A DNA stretch of 64,000 nt, from the NCBI RefSeq assembly GCF_022539255.1, contig NZ_JAKZBV010000001.1:3968001-4032000 (forward strand). Reading direction: 5' to 3'. A program made the position numbers and the translations under genes. The stretch comes from Sinomonas terrae (lineage in GTDB: Bacteria; Actinomycetota; Actinomycetes; Actinomycetales; Micrococcaceae). This document shows positions 1-9,362 of this stretch, piece after piece. Under the pieces are notes generated by a model that did not search any database, was not told the DNA's origin, and saw only the letters and a program-made list of their open reading frames with translations. The first letter of the stretch is position 1. Every line of letters begins with the position of its first letter.

Positions 1-1
1 C

Positions 2-1606
<1,605 letters not shown>

Positions 1607-1705
1607 CCCCGCCAGCCGCCAAGCCCGCACACAGGCTTCCCGACGCCGGCACGCGCCACTCGCAACACGCACCCCGAAGGCCGGGGGCTGGCGATCGGGA
1701 ACAGA

Positions 1706-1757
1706 GTTGAGGGGTCGGTTCGCGTAGTGGTGCTGCGCGGATCGGCCCCTCGACGTC
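1706..1757. terminator. Hairpin between convergent aceB and acyl-CoA dehydrogenase
   Basis: GTTGAGGGGTCG at 1706-1717 pairs with CGGCCCCTCGAC at 1743-1754 (12 pairs, two of them G-T), followed by GTCTTT. It lies between two convergent genes, so it could act for both. Confidence 0.55.
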
Positions 1758-1769
1758 TTTCCCGAAGGA

Positions 1770-2912
1770 TCAGCGCTCGACCAGCATGCGCCCCACGATC
1801 AGGCGCATGATCTCGTTGGTCCCCTCGAGGATCTGGTGCACGCGGAGGTCGCGGGCGATCTTCTCGACCCCGTACTCGTGCAGATAGCCGTAGCCGCCGT
1901 GGAGCTGGATCGCCATGTTCGCCACCTCAAAGCCGGCATCCGTGGCGACGCGCTTCGCCATGGCGCAAAGGCGGAGCGCGTCCCGGTCGTTCCGGTCGAG
2001 GGCGGCCGCGGCGCGGCTGAGGAGGCTCCGGGCGGCCTCGAGCTTCATCTCCATGTCCGCGAGGTCGAACATGAGCGCCTCCTTGTCGGCCAGCCGGCCA
2101 CCGAAGGCAGTGCGCTCCTTGAGGTAGGCCACCGTCTTGTCCAAGGCGGCCTGTCCCCCGCCCAGCGAGCACGCGCCGATGTTCAACCGGCCCCCGTTGA
2201 GCCCCTTCATGGCGATGCTGAACCCCGATCCTTCCTCGCCCAGCATGTTCGCAGCAGGCACCCGGACGTTCTTGAAGACGACCTGACTCGTCGGCTGAGC
2301 GTTCCAGCCCATCTTCTTCTCGATGCGCCCGAAGGAAAGTCCCTCAGCCTCGCCTGGCACCAAGAACGCTGTGATTCCGTGGTGGCCGGTATCGGCCGTG
2401 CGCGCCATGACAATGTAGAGCGCGGATGAACCGGCCCCCGAGATGAACTGTTTGACTCCATTGAGAACGTAGCCGTCGTCGTCGGCCTTCGCCTTGGTGA
2501 TGAGCGCCGCCGCGTCGGAGCCCGCGCCGGGTTCCGTGAGGCAGTAGCTGCCCAGCGCCTCCATGGAGGCGAGCTTGGGGATCCACTCGGCTCGCTGGGC
2601 GTCGGTCCCGAACGTGTCGACCATCCAGACAATCATGTTCTGAATCGAGATGTAGGCGGCGATAGTCGGATCGGCCTTCGCTAATTCCTCGAAGATCAGG
2701 ACCGCGTCGGCGCGTGAAAGGCCTGATCCCCCGTACTCCTCGGCCACGTAGATGCCGCCCAATCCCAGCTTGCCTGCCTCGCGGAGCACGTCCACGGGGA
2801 AATGCTTCGTCGTGTCCCATTCCAACGCGTGCGGGGCGATCTTCTCTGTTGCGAAATCGTGGACCATTCCCACGAGATCGCGCTGGTCCTCTGTCAGTTC
2901 GAACATCGTCAT
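1770..2912 (-). CDS. Acyl-CoA dehydrogenase, isobutyryl-CoA dehydrogenase-like
   Basis: FAD enzyme of the acyl-CoA dehydrogenase family, 380 residues, the usual length. It oxidises an acyl-CoA to the 2-enoyl-CoA and passes electrons to ETF. Motifs in order: YCLTEPGAGSDAA (flavin/substrate loop, about residue 130), KQFISGAG, the C-terminal FAD segment QLHGGYGY, and HQILEGTNEIMR carrying the probable catalytic glutamate. The stretch GLNGGRLNIGACSLG and the C-terminal end resemble isobutyryl-CoA dehydrogenase (ACAD8, valine degradation) more than short-chain enzymes; this is judged by eye. The start is the ATG at 2912, with AGGAG six bases upstream; a longer open frame to 3125 lacks family similarity. 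It is divergent from the DsbA-family gene with a 103-base shared upstream region. Confidence 0.9.
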   Translation of the reverse strand: MTMFELTEDQRDLVGMVHDFATEKIAPHALEWDTTKHFPVDVLREAGKLGLGGIYVAEEYGGSGLSRADAVLIFEELAKADPTIAAYISIQNMIVWMVDTFGTDAQRAEWIPKLASMEALGSYCLTEPGAGSDAAALITKAKADDDGYVLNGVKQFISGAGSSALYIVMARTADTGHHGITAFLVPGEAEGLSFGRIEKKMGWNAQPTSQVVFKNVRVPAANMLGEEGSGFSIAMKGLNGGRLNIGACSLGGGQAALDKTVAYLKERTAFGGRLADKEALMFDLADMEMKLEAARSLLSRAAAALDRNDRDALRLCAMAKRVATDAGFEVANMAIQLHGGYGYLHEYGVEKIARDLRVHQILEGTNEIMRLIVGRMLVER

Positions 2913-3015
2913 CTTCGACTCCTGCCCTACGCGCTGCAGTGCTGCTTGTGCTGTCAGTCTGTTGCACGTTTGCCTCAAGGGGAATAGAGGCCACGCATTG
3001 CGCCTTTGCACACAA

Positions 3016-3819
3016 GTGAACGTTGACATTTGGTCTGATATCGCCTGCCCGTGGTGCTTCATCGGAAAGCGCCGGTTCGAGAAGGCCCTCGCAGAATTCC
3101 CGCACAAGGACGACGTGACGGTCACGTGGCACAGCTTCCAGCTCGACCCCTCGCTCCCAGAGCACTACGACGGCACCGAGCTCGAGTACCTGAGCCAGCG
3201 GAAGGGCATGCCGGCGGACCGCGTCGCGCAGATGTTCGAGCAGGTCACGCAGGTCGCAGCCGGCGAGGGCCTCGCGTACGACTTCAGCACCATCGTCGTC
3301 GCCAATTCCTTCTCGGCCCACGAGCTGCTGCACCTCGCCAAGGCGCGGGGAACTGAGGGAGCGGCCGACGCCGTCAAGGAGGCGCTGCTCTCGGCCCACT
3401 TCGAGCAGGGGAAGGACATCGGGAGCCGCGAAGTGCTCGTCGAGGTCGGGGCCGCCGCCGGGCTCGCCGAGGCGGACATCGCCGCAGCGCTCGACGCCGG
3501 AACCTACCGCGACGCCGTGCACGCGGACATCCGGGAAGCCCAGATGCTGGGAATTCAGGGGGTGCCGTTCTTCGTCTTCGACCGCAAGTACGGCGTCTCC
3601 GGCGCCCAACCGTCGGAGCTCTTCGCACAGGCCCTCGACACCGCGTGGCGCGAGTCGAACCCGTTGGTCATGGTGAACGCGTCAGCGGATGCGGGCGAGG
3701 GCCGGGGCACGGCGGGCACGGGCACGACGGGCACGGGGGCCGGCACGGGCACGACGGGCACGGGCGGCGCGGCCGACGACGGTCTGAACGGCGAGGTCTG
3801 CGGCCCCGACGGCTGCTGA
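3016..3819 (+). CDS. DsbA family (FrnE-like) oxidoreductase
   Basis: Thioredoxin-fold protein of the DsbA/FrnE family, 267 residues, cytoplasmic (no signal peptide). The start is taken as GTG 3016 because the fold begins at once with NVDIWSDIACPWCFIGKRR, containing the CPWC redox motif near residue 11. The cis-proline loop is GVPFFVFDRKYGVSGAQP. FrnE-like proteins are thiol oxidoreductases or isomerases of unclear substrate, sometimes linked to oxidative stress. The C-terminal 45 or so residues are unusual: a low-complexity Gly/Thr run made from repeats of a GGCACGGGC-type sequence, ending in GEVCGPDGC. Such a tail is probably disordered. The ribosome binding site is weak, so the start is less certain than the function. 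Confidence 0.85.
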   Translation: MNVDIWSDIACPWCFIGKRRFEKALAEFPHKDDVTVTWHSFQLDPSLPEHYDGTELEYLSQRKGMPADRVAQMFEQVTQVAAGEGLAYDFSTIVVANSFSAHELLHLAKARGTEGAADAVKEALLSAHFEQGKDIGSREVLVEVGAAAGLAEADIAAALDAGTYRDAVHADIREAQMLGIQGVPFFVFDRKYGVSGAQPSELFAQALDTAWRESNPLVMVNASADAGEGRGTAGTGTTGTGAGTGTTGTGGAADDGLNGEVCGPDGC

Positions 3820-3909
3820 CCCCGGGCCCCCGCGCCGACCACCTCGCCTCCGCGCCGACCACCTCGCCCCCCCTCTGACCCCGGGCCTTCGCTGACCCTG
3901 ACCCCTCTC

Positions 3910-4002
3910 GGATTCCCACCGGGATTGAATGCGCCAGACTGCCTTTCCACGGCGTGTCGCCGCCCACACGCCGCAGCTCGGCTTGGAAGTCGGTTGGAAT
4001 CC
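3910..4002. repeat. Possible single copy of a palindrome-ended element
   Basis: The stretch starts GGATTCCCACCGGGATTGAA and ends GAAGTCGGTTGGAATCC. The two ends are inverted repeats of one another (11 of the outer 12 bases pair). The 5' sequence TTCCC-ACCGGGATTGAA and the 3' GAAG-CGGT-GGAATC also match the ends of the 90-91 bp elements tandemly repeated at 42.4-43.4 kb; the interior is diverged. Relationship inferred from the ends only. Confidence 0.5.
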
Positions 4003-4012
4003 GCGGGCTGAG

Positions 4013-4021
4013 TTATCCACA
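4013..4021 (+). promoter_or_regulatory. DnaA-box match upstream of DUF559 gene
   Basis: TTATCCACA is a perfect match to the DnaA box consensus, about 50 bases upstream of the DUF559 gene start. A single box has no proven role; it may be chance. Confidence 0.3.
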
Positions 4022-4072
4022 TAGGGCTGAGATCGCGTACGACGGCGGGTGGCTGGCGGCGAGGATGGCCGC

Positions 4073-4936
4073 ATGGGCGATTCTTCGGGCCGGCTGGGCC
4101 ACCTCATGCGGTTGTTCCACGGCGTCTGCCGCCTGTGTGACCTGCTCGCGAGGGGAGTTCCCGAGCGCGAGGTGAGGGCCGCCGTCGTCCGTGGGGATCT
4201 GGTTCGCGTGCGAAAGGGGCTCTACGCACTCCCGAACGCCGACCCTGTGTTCGTCGCGGCCCGGCGCACACGCTCTTTGCTCACGTGCGCCTCGGCCGCG
4301 GACTTCTACGGGCTGTGGACCCTCCCCGCCTCGAACCGGCAGCCGAAGAGCTTTCACCTATTCAGGCGGACCGGCGCGGAGCCGCCTACCGCAGTCATCC
4401 ACCGGGACACTTGGGTCCCGTCTGACCCGTACGCCCCGGTGCTGGGTCTGGCCGACGTCGTCCTCCACGCGGTGCGCTGCCTCCCCGAGCTAGAGGCGCT
4501 CCTCATCGCCGAGTCGGCGATGCGCCAGGGACTTTCCATGGACTTCATCCGGGAGCGGCTGCCCGGGAACCGGAATGCGCCGGCCCGCGCGGTTCTGGAC
4601 CTCGTGGACAGCGGGTCGGAGTCACCGATCGAGACCCTTGCGAGAGTGCATCTGCGGCGCGCGGGCTTCCTCGTGGAGACGCAGGTGGAGATCGAGGGTG
4701 TCGGGTGGGTCGACTCGCTCGTGGGGGGGTGGCTGATCCTCGAGCTCGACGGAAAGAGCCACGAGGAGCGTGCGCAGCGCGAGAAGGATCGACGGCGGGA
4801 CCGGGCGGCGCAGCTGCGCGGCCACCCTGTCTTCCGCTACAGCTATGCCGATGTGGTGCATCGGCCCGAGGCGTTCGTCGCCGAGGTGGCTCGGATGCTC
4901 GGGTTTCCGACCGGGATTGCGGTGCGAAACGGCTGA
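4073..4936 (+). CDS. DUF559-type protein with N-terminal AbiEi-like winged helix
   Basis: 287 residues if started at ATG 4073, which has GAGGA seven bases upstream; a GTG at 4049 would add eight residues. The N-terminal part (GVPEREVRAAVVRGDLVRVRKGLYAL) looks like the winged-helix domain of AbiEi-type antitoxin-like proteins. The C-terminal part (from SGSESPIETLARVHL, then LILELDGKSHEERAQREKDRRRD, with GHPVFRYSYADV near the end) is a DUF559/Vsr-like nuclease fold; SPIE, LELDGK and the downstream R/K residues fit the PD-(D/E)XK pattern. Such proteins are common in several copies per actinobacterial genome and have no established role. No partner toxin gene is adjacent. It ends inside a strong hairpin. 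Confidence 0.75.
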   Translation: MGDSSGRLGHLMRLFHGVCRLCDLLARGVPEREVRAAVVRGDLVRVRKGLYALPNADPVFVAARRTRSLLTCASAADFYGLWTLPASNRQPKSFHLFRRTGAEPPTAVIHRDTWVPSDPYAPVLGLADVVLHAVRCLPELEALLIAESAMRQGLSMDFIRERLPGNRNAPARAVLDLVDSGSESPIETLARVHLRRAGFLVETQVEIEGVGWVDSLVGGWLILELDGKSHEERAQREKDRRRDRAAQLRGHPVFRYSYADVVHRPEAFVAEVARMLGFPTGIAVRNG

Positions 4937-4973
4937 GGCGGCGGCGTGTCGGTGGTCGACACGCCGCCGCCTC
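4935..4973. terminator. Perfect 17-bp hairpin between convergent genes
   Basis: Stem 4935-4951 pairs perfectly with 4957-4973 around loop GTGGT. It overlaps the stop codon of the DUF559 gene and lies 65 bases from the stop of the convergent aldo/keto reductase. No U tract follows, but the stem is very stable; probably a bidirectional terminator. Confidence 0.7.
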
Positions 4974-5038
4974 GTTCAAAGCTGGGCAGAATCAGCGCGG
5001 CCCCTGGCCCCGGCAACGGCCCGGACGCTGGCCGCGGG

Positions 5039-6007
5039 TTAGAAGCCGGCGGGCTCGTGCGGCGTGTAAGCCTCCTCGAGCTCCGCGGCCTCGGCGTCGT
5101 CGAGTTCGATCTCGAGGGCGGCGATGGCGTCCTCCAGATGGGAGCTCTTGGTCGCCCCGACGATCGGCGCGGCCACGACGGGGTTGCGCAGCACCCAGGC
5201 GAGGGCGACTTGCGCACGCGCGACTCCCCGGCGGTCGGCGACGCGGCCGACGGCGTCGACGATCGCCTTGTCGCTCTCGTGGTACAGCGTGCGGCCGAAC
5301 TGGTCGGTCTCGGTGCGGTTCGTCGTCGTCCCCCATTCGCGGGCGAGGCGGCCACGCGCAAGGGGACTCCATGGGATGGCCCCGACGCCCTCGTCCGCGC
5401 ACAGCGGGTACATCTCGCGCTCCTCCTCGCGGTTGAGGAGGTTGTAGTGGTCCTGCATCGAGATGAAGGGGGTCCAACCGTTCGCGCGGGCGAGGTGCTG
5501 GGCCTTCGAGAACTGCCACGCCCACATCGAGGAAGCCCCGATGTAGCGCGCCTTGCCGGCCTTGACGACGTCGTGCAGCGCCTCGAGCGTTTCCTCGATG
5601 GGCGTGTGCGGGGCCCACCGGTGGATCTGGTAGAGGTCCACGTAGTCGGTTCCCAAACGGCGGAGGCTCGCGTCGATCTCGCTCATGATCGCCTTGCGGG
5701 AGAGGCCGCCGCCGTTCGCCCCCTCGTGCATGCGGCCGTGGACCTTGGTGGCGAGGACGATCCAGTCACGGTCGGCGAAGTCCGCGAGCGCGCGGCCCAC
5801 GATCTCCTCGCTGCTGCCGGCCGAGTAGACGTTGGCTGTATCGAAGAAGTTGATGCCGGCCTCGACCGCCTGCTTGATGAGTGTGCGGCTCTCCTCCTCG
5901 GGGAGGCTCCAGGGGTGGTTGCCCCGCTGCGGGTCGCCGAAGCTCATGCAGCCTACGGCGAGGCGAGAGACTTCGAGGCCGGTGTTGCCGAGACGTGTGT
6001 AGTCCAT
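5039..6007 (-). CDS. Aldo/keto reductase
   Basis: NADPH-dependent carbonyl reductase of the AKR superfamily, 322 residues, a TIM barrel. Starts at ATG 6007 with MDYTRLGNTGLEVSRLAVGC, the typical N-terminus. Catalytic tetrad positions are visible as FFDTANVYSAGSSEE (Asp and Tyr), VLATKVHG (Lys) and YQIHRW (His). The cofactor end is seen in IPWSPLARGRLAREWG and PIVGATKSSHLEDAIAAL. The arrangement is like the YajO/Tas group of stress-type AKRs, whose natural substrates are mostly unknown. It lies 10 bases downstream of the baeRF2 gene on the same strand and could be cotranscribed with it. Confidence 0.9.
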   Translation of the reverse strand: MDYTRLGNTGLEVSRLAVGCMSFGDPQRGNHPWSLPEEESRTLIKQAVEAGINFFDTANVYSAGSSEEIVGRALADFADRDWIVLATKVHGRMHEGANGGGLSRKAIMSEIDASLRRLGTDYVDLYQIHRWAPHTPIEETLEALHDVVKAGKARYIGASSMWAWQFSKAQHLARANGWTPFISMQDHYNLLNREEEREMYPLCADEGVGAIPWSPLARGRLAREWGTTTNRTETDQFGRTLYHESDKAIVDAVGRVADRRGVARAQVALAWVLRNPVVAAPIVGATKSSHLEDAIAALEIELDDAEAAELEEAYTPHEPAGF

Positions 6008-6017
6008 AGGTCCAGTC

Positions 6018-7112
6018 CTACCACCGCAGGAGCGCGGCTGCGGCCTCGCCGTTGTCGAGGGCGCCCCGCGGGAACAGGACCGTGTCCGCCTTCGTGAGGA
6101 CGGCTGCACGGAGGAGGGCTGCGGATGCGTCCACGTTCCCGAGGACGGGGGCGCCGAGGGACTCGGATTCGTCCGTGGCGATCCACGGCTCGGCTCCCAG
6201 TGCGAGGAGCGTGCGGCCCTCGGCGACCTCCGGCGAGAGGAGCAGGGTGTCGACTCGCGCCTGCTGGAGCGCTCTGAGGGTCTCCGTCCAGTCGCCGGCA
6301 GCGACACTTCCGAGCCCTCCGACGAGGCGCTCGAGGATCTCGTGCTGGCGCCGTGCGGCGACACCCGCGACGACGGCGTCGACCTCCTCCTCGAAGCGCT
6401 CGCGGTCTGCCCCGGCAGCGGAGGAGTTCATGTCGACGGTCTGGGCGAGGGCAGCGGCACGCTCGCTCAGGGCGTCGAGCACCATCTGGCGTGCGCGTTC
6501 GTCCCCGGAGATGACGACGAGCTGCACGTCGCCCTCCTCGACGATCCGGTTGATCTCGGCCGCCACGTCGGCGCCGTTGCGCCGCCAGATCTCCTCTGTG
6601 CGGTGCTGGTACTTGCCCTGCGACCAGCCGCCCACGGGCACCTTCCGCAGGTTCTCGGTCTCGCCCGTCATCTCCTGGTGGTCGAGAGGGCCGCGGGCCG
6701 AGGCGCGGTGGCGGGCGATCTTGGCCTCTGCGCGCTCGACCTCGACTACGAGGTACTCGAGGTCCCCGCCGCGCACCGCTGCAAGCGGGAGCAGATTCGG
6801 GATCGCCCCGCACTCCACCACGGGCTGGGCCGGCGCGCCCGGGAGGACTTCGTCCACGACCGCCTCACCGTTGCGGATGAGCACGAAACGCGAGACCGGC
6901 CCGGCTGCGCCTTTCGCGGACCAGACCAGCCGGCCCGCAGCCTTGGCGTCCTCGGGACTCGCGCCGGCGTCGGCGAGCTGCCGGGCCATGTTGTCGCCCA
7001 ACACCTCGGTCGCCTCGAGGCTGCTCACGGTTCCGGTGCTCACGTCCGCGTGGATGGTGCACCAGGGGCCACTTTCACGGAGGGCTTCGGCGAAGTCCCT
7101 GAGGGCATGCAT
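6018..7112 (-). CDS. baeRF2-domain (archaeo-eukaryotic release factor-like) protein
   Basis: 364 residues. The protein fits the bacterial relatives of archaeo-eukaryotic release factor 1 (baeRF family 2, of which mycobacterial Rv2629 is a known member). The recognisable core is VPVGGWSQGKYQHRTEEIWRR near residue 165, in place of the GGQ loop of true release factors. It is followed by LVVISGDERARQMVLDAL and a C-terminal region with RVDTLLLSPEVAEGRTL. These proteins are thought to act on stalled or stressed ribosomes; the activity is not established, and the function here is inferred from family. It is upstream of, and may be cotranscribed with, the aldo/keto reductase. The DUF1918 gene upstream is on the same strand, 127 bases away. 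Confidence 0.8.
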   Translation of the reverse strand: MHALRDFAEALRESGPWCTIHADVSTGTVSSLEATEVLGDNMARQLADAGASPEDAKAAGRLVWSAKGAAGPVSRFVLIRNGEAVVDEVLPGAPAQPVVECGAIPNLLPLAAVRGGDLEYLVVEVERAEAKIARHRASARGPLDHQEMTGETENLRKVPVGGWSQGKYQHRTEEIWRRNGADVAAEINRIVEEGDVQLVVISGDERARQMVLDALSERAAALAQTVDMNSSAAGADRERFEEEVDAVVAGVAARRQHEILERLVGGLGSVAAGDWTETLRALQQARVDTLLLSPEVAEGRTLLALGAEPWIATDESESLGAPVLGNVDASAALLRAAVLTKADTVLFPRGALDNGEAAAALLRW

Positions 7113-7239
7113 GTGGTTCCTCCTCGACTCGATTCCAACTCGATTCGGTCGGCTCAGTACGCCCTACCCGCCTCCGTGGATTTCACGCGGGATTCGCGCA
7201 GGATTCACACGGGGAGGGCCTGGAATTGTGGGGACGGTG

Positions 7240-7428
7240 TCAGCTGGTCGGTTTCTCGATCGAGAAGTCGCCGCCCGGAAACACCACGGACTCGTGCCCG
7301 TCGTCGAAGCGGACCACGTAGGGCGGATCCCCGTTGGTCCCCTTGACTTCGACGATCTCCCCGTGCCGGTCCTTGGAGTCCACCGTCCGGCCGTGGATGA
7401 TGATGCGGTCTCCCTGCACAGCGTTCAT
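7240..7428 (-). CDS. DUF1918 domain protein
   Basis: 62 residues, the usual size for this family: an SH3-like small domain with GDRIIIHGRTVDSKDRHGEI and PPYVVRFDDGHESVVFPGGD. DUF1918 proteins are widespread in actinobacteria, often next to stress and nucleotide-binding genes, and have no known activity. ATG at 7428 is preceded by GAGGTGATCCGCG on its strand, a good ribosome binding site. Confidence 0.9.
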   Translation of the reverse strand: MNAVQGDRIIIHGRTVDSKDRHGEIVEVKGTNGDPPYVVRFDDGHESVVFPGGDFSIEKPTS

Positions 7429-7556
7429 CGCGGATCACCTCCTAGCCCCGAGGGTACGTAGCGGCACTGCCAGACGGAAGGGTCCACGAAGGCCTCTCCC
7501 GGGTCCCCATGCCAGGCCTCTTGCGCACCATGCCTGCCCACGGATAGGAGTGGTGG

Positions 7557-8201
7557 ATGGACACCGAGACCACTGAGGGCCCCTCCGAGTTCTGGAACAG
7601 CTTCTACAGCGAGCGCGAACGCGTTTGGAGCGGCAAGCCCAATCCGGCGCTCGTCCGTGAGGTCGAGACGGTTGCCCCCGCGCGGGCCCTTGACCTCGGG
7701 TGCGGCGAGGGCGCGGACGCGATCTGGCTCGCCGAGCGCGGCTGGACCGTCACGGGGGTGGACGTCTCCGCCGTCGCGCTCTCCCGCGCCCGGCAGCACG
7801 CCGAAGACGCTGGCGTCGCGAGCCGCGTGGAGTGGCTCGAACGCGACCTCGCCGAGTGGGAACCGGAGGGCGAATACGACCTGGTCTCGGCCCAGTTCCT
7901 GCACTCGCCGGTCGAGCTGCCGCGCGATCGGATCCTCCGCCGCGCCGCGGAGACCGTCGCACCGGGCGGCCTGCTGCTCGTCGTCGGGCACACCGCCTTT
8001 CCGCCGTGGGCAAGGCACCGCCACGCGGACGAGGCGGAGCTTCCGAGGGCGGAGGAGCTCGCCATGACCCTAGGGTTGCGGGCCGGCGGGTGGGAGCTCG
8101 AGACGGTGACGTCGGAGGAGCGGGAAGTGACGGGGCCGGAGGGCCAGAAGGCGGTCATGACGGATGCCGTGCTGAGGGCCCGCCGCGTGAGGGCGGCCTG
8201 A
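7557..8201 (+). CDS. Class I SAM-dependent methyltransferase
   Basis: 214 residues. The N-terminal FWNSFYSERERVWSGKPNPALV stretch and motif I ALDLGCGEGADAIWLAERGW (about residues 40-60), followed by VTGVDVSAVALSRARQHA, identify a Rossmann-fold methyltransferase similar to the thiopurine/TehB group. Motif IV region is DLVSAQFLHSP and motif VI VAPGGLLLVVGH. The substrate cannot be told from sequence. The downstream membrane protein gene is 66 bases away on the same strand. Confidence 0.88.
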   Translation: MDTETTEGPSEFWNSFYSERERVWSGKPNPALVREVETVAPARALDLGCGEGADAIWLAERGWTVTGVDVSAVALSRARQHAEDAGVASRVEWLERDLAEWEPEGEYDLVSAQFLHSPVELPRDRILRRAAETVAPGGLLLVVGHTAFPPWARHRHADEAELPRAEELAMTLGLRAGGWELETVTSEEREVTGPEGQKAVMTDAVLRARRVRAA

Positions 8202-8267
8202 AGCCCAGGAAACTAGGACTAACCTCGAAAGGGCAGAATCGACTCCCTTCCTTCGAGGTGAACAAGC

Positions 8268-8708
8268 GTGACAGTGGCGACAGCAGTGGTGTCGGCAGCG
8301 GTATTCGTGTGGCTTGGGATGGTGCTCGCGATCTCGTTCCTCGAAGCACCGCTCAAGTTCCGAGCGCCCGGGGTCACGATCGAGCTCGGCGTCGGGATCG
8401 GCCGCCTCGTGTTCCGTGCGCTCAACGTCGCCGAATGCGTCCTCGCGGTCGTCGCCATCGTGTGCCTCGTCGCCCTGGGCAGCGGGACGCCAGCCGCCGC
8501 CGTCGTGCTCATGGCGGTTCTCGTCGTCGTCCTCGTGCTCGACATCGCCGTCCTGCGCCCGCGGATGGACCGCCGCTACGCGAGCGGAAACGTCAGCGAC
8601 GCCATGCCGCGGCACAGCCTGCACCTCTGGTACGTGGGGCTCGAGCTCGTCAAGGTCGCGGCGCTCGTCATCCTCGGGATCACGGTGCTCACCCGCGTGC
8701 ACGCATGA
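8268..8708 (+). CDS. Small integral membrane protein, about four transmembrane segments
   Basis: 146 residues, GTG start. Hydrophobic segments lie at roughly residues 5-24, 50-70, 76-95 and 120-142. Between the first two is SFLEAPLKFRAPG, and between the last two is a polar loop with RPRMDRRYASGNVSD and HSLHLWYVGLELVK. The layout recalls DUF4149-like bacterial membrane proteins but I am not sure of the family. The stop overlaps the ATG of the next gene (ATGA), so the two are translationally coupled. Confidence 0.75.
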   Translation: MTVATAVVSAAVFVWLGMVLAISFLEAPLKFRAPGVTIELGVGIGRLVFRALNVAECVLAVVAIVCLVALGSGTPAAAVVLMAVLVVVLVLDIAVLRPRMDRRYASGNVSDAMPRHSLHLWYVGLELVKVAALVILGITVLTRVHA

Positions 8709-9352
8709 CGGCAGACGTCCAAGCGGCGACCGTCGCGGACCTCATCGGTGCCGCCACCCGGCTGGCATCCCCTGATCGGCGCGCGATCCTCGGCATCACC
8801 GGGGCGCCCGGCGCCGGGAAATCGACGCTCGGCGAGCGGATCGTCGAGGCGCTCGGCCCGGAGCGCGCAGTGCTCGTGCCCATGGACGGCTTCCACCTGG
8901 CCGATGCGGTCTTGGCCGCCCGCGACCTCCGCCACGTCAAGGGCGCCATCCACACCTTCGACGACGCTGGCTTCGCCTCCCTCCTCGAACGCATCCGGCA
9001 GCAGCGTCCGGGCGAGATCGTCTATGCGCCGCGCTTCGACCGGCACCTCGAGGAGCCCATCGCCGGAAGCATAGAGGTGCGGCCCGACGTCCCCCTCGTC
9101 GTCACCGAGGGGAATTACCTCCTAGCGGACGACGGCGCGTGGCCGCGGGTGCGGGCCTGCCTCACCGAGTGCTGGTTCCTGGACCCGCAGCCGGATGTGC
9201 GCCGGGAACGGCTCGTCGCGCGCCACGTCGCCTTCGGCAAGAGCCCCGACGCCGCCCGGGCGTGGGCTCTCGGGACGGACGAGGCGAACGCCGCCCTCAT
9301 CGCGACGACGGCCGCACGCGCCGACAGGGTGCTGAGGGTCGTCGAGGGGTAG
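8705..9352 (+). CDS. Nucleoside/nucleotide kinase family protein (P-loop)
   Basis: 215 residues starting at the ATG that overlaps the previous stop. Walker A is GITGAPGAGKSTLGERI near residue 35, followed by LVPMDGFHLADAVL (the acidic substrate loop of the uridine kinase/pantothenate kinase group), GAIHTFDDAGF, and VVTEGNYLLADDGAW. This is the pattern of PanK/uridine kinase-like sugar or nucleoside kinases that actinobacterial annotation usually calls nucleoside/nucleotide kinase family. It ends 10 bases from the convergent ROK gene stop. Substrate is unknown. Confidence 0.85.
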   Translation: MTADVQAATVADLIGAATRLASPDRRAILGITGAPGAGKSTLGERIVEALGPERAVLVPMDGFHLADAVLAARDLRHVKGAIHTFDDAGFASLLERIRQQRPGEIVYAPRFDRHLEEPIAGSIEVRPDVPLVVTEGNYLLADDGAWPRVRACLTECWFLDPQPDVRRERLVARHVAFGKSPDAARAWALGTDEANAALIATTAARADRVLRVVEG

Positions 9353-9362
9353 GCAGGTCGAC

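Noticed and set aside
4073..4936. Complete AbiE-type phage defence system
   Set aside because: Only the AbiEi-like winged helix is seen, fused to a DUF559 domain; no AbiEii nucleotidyltransferase gene.
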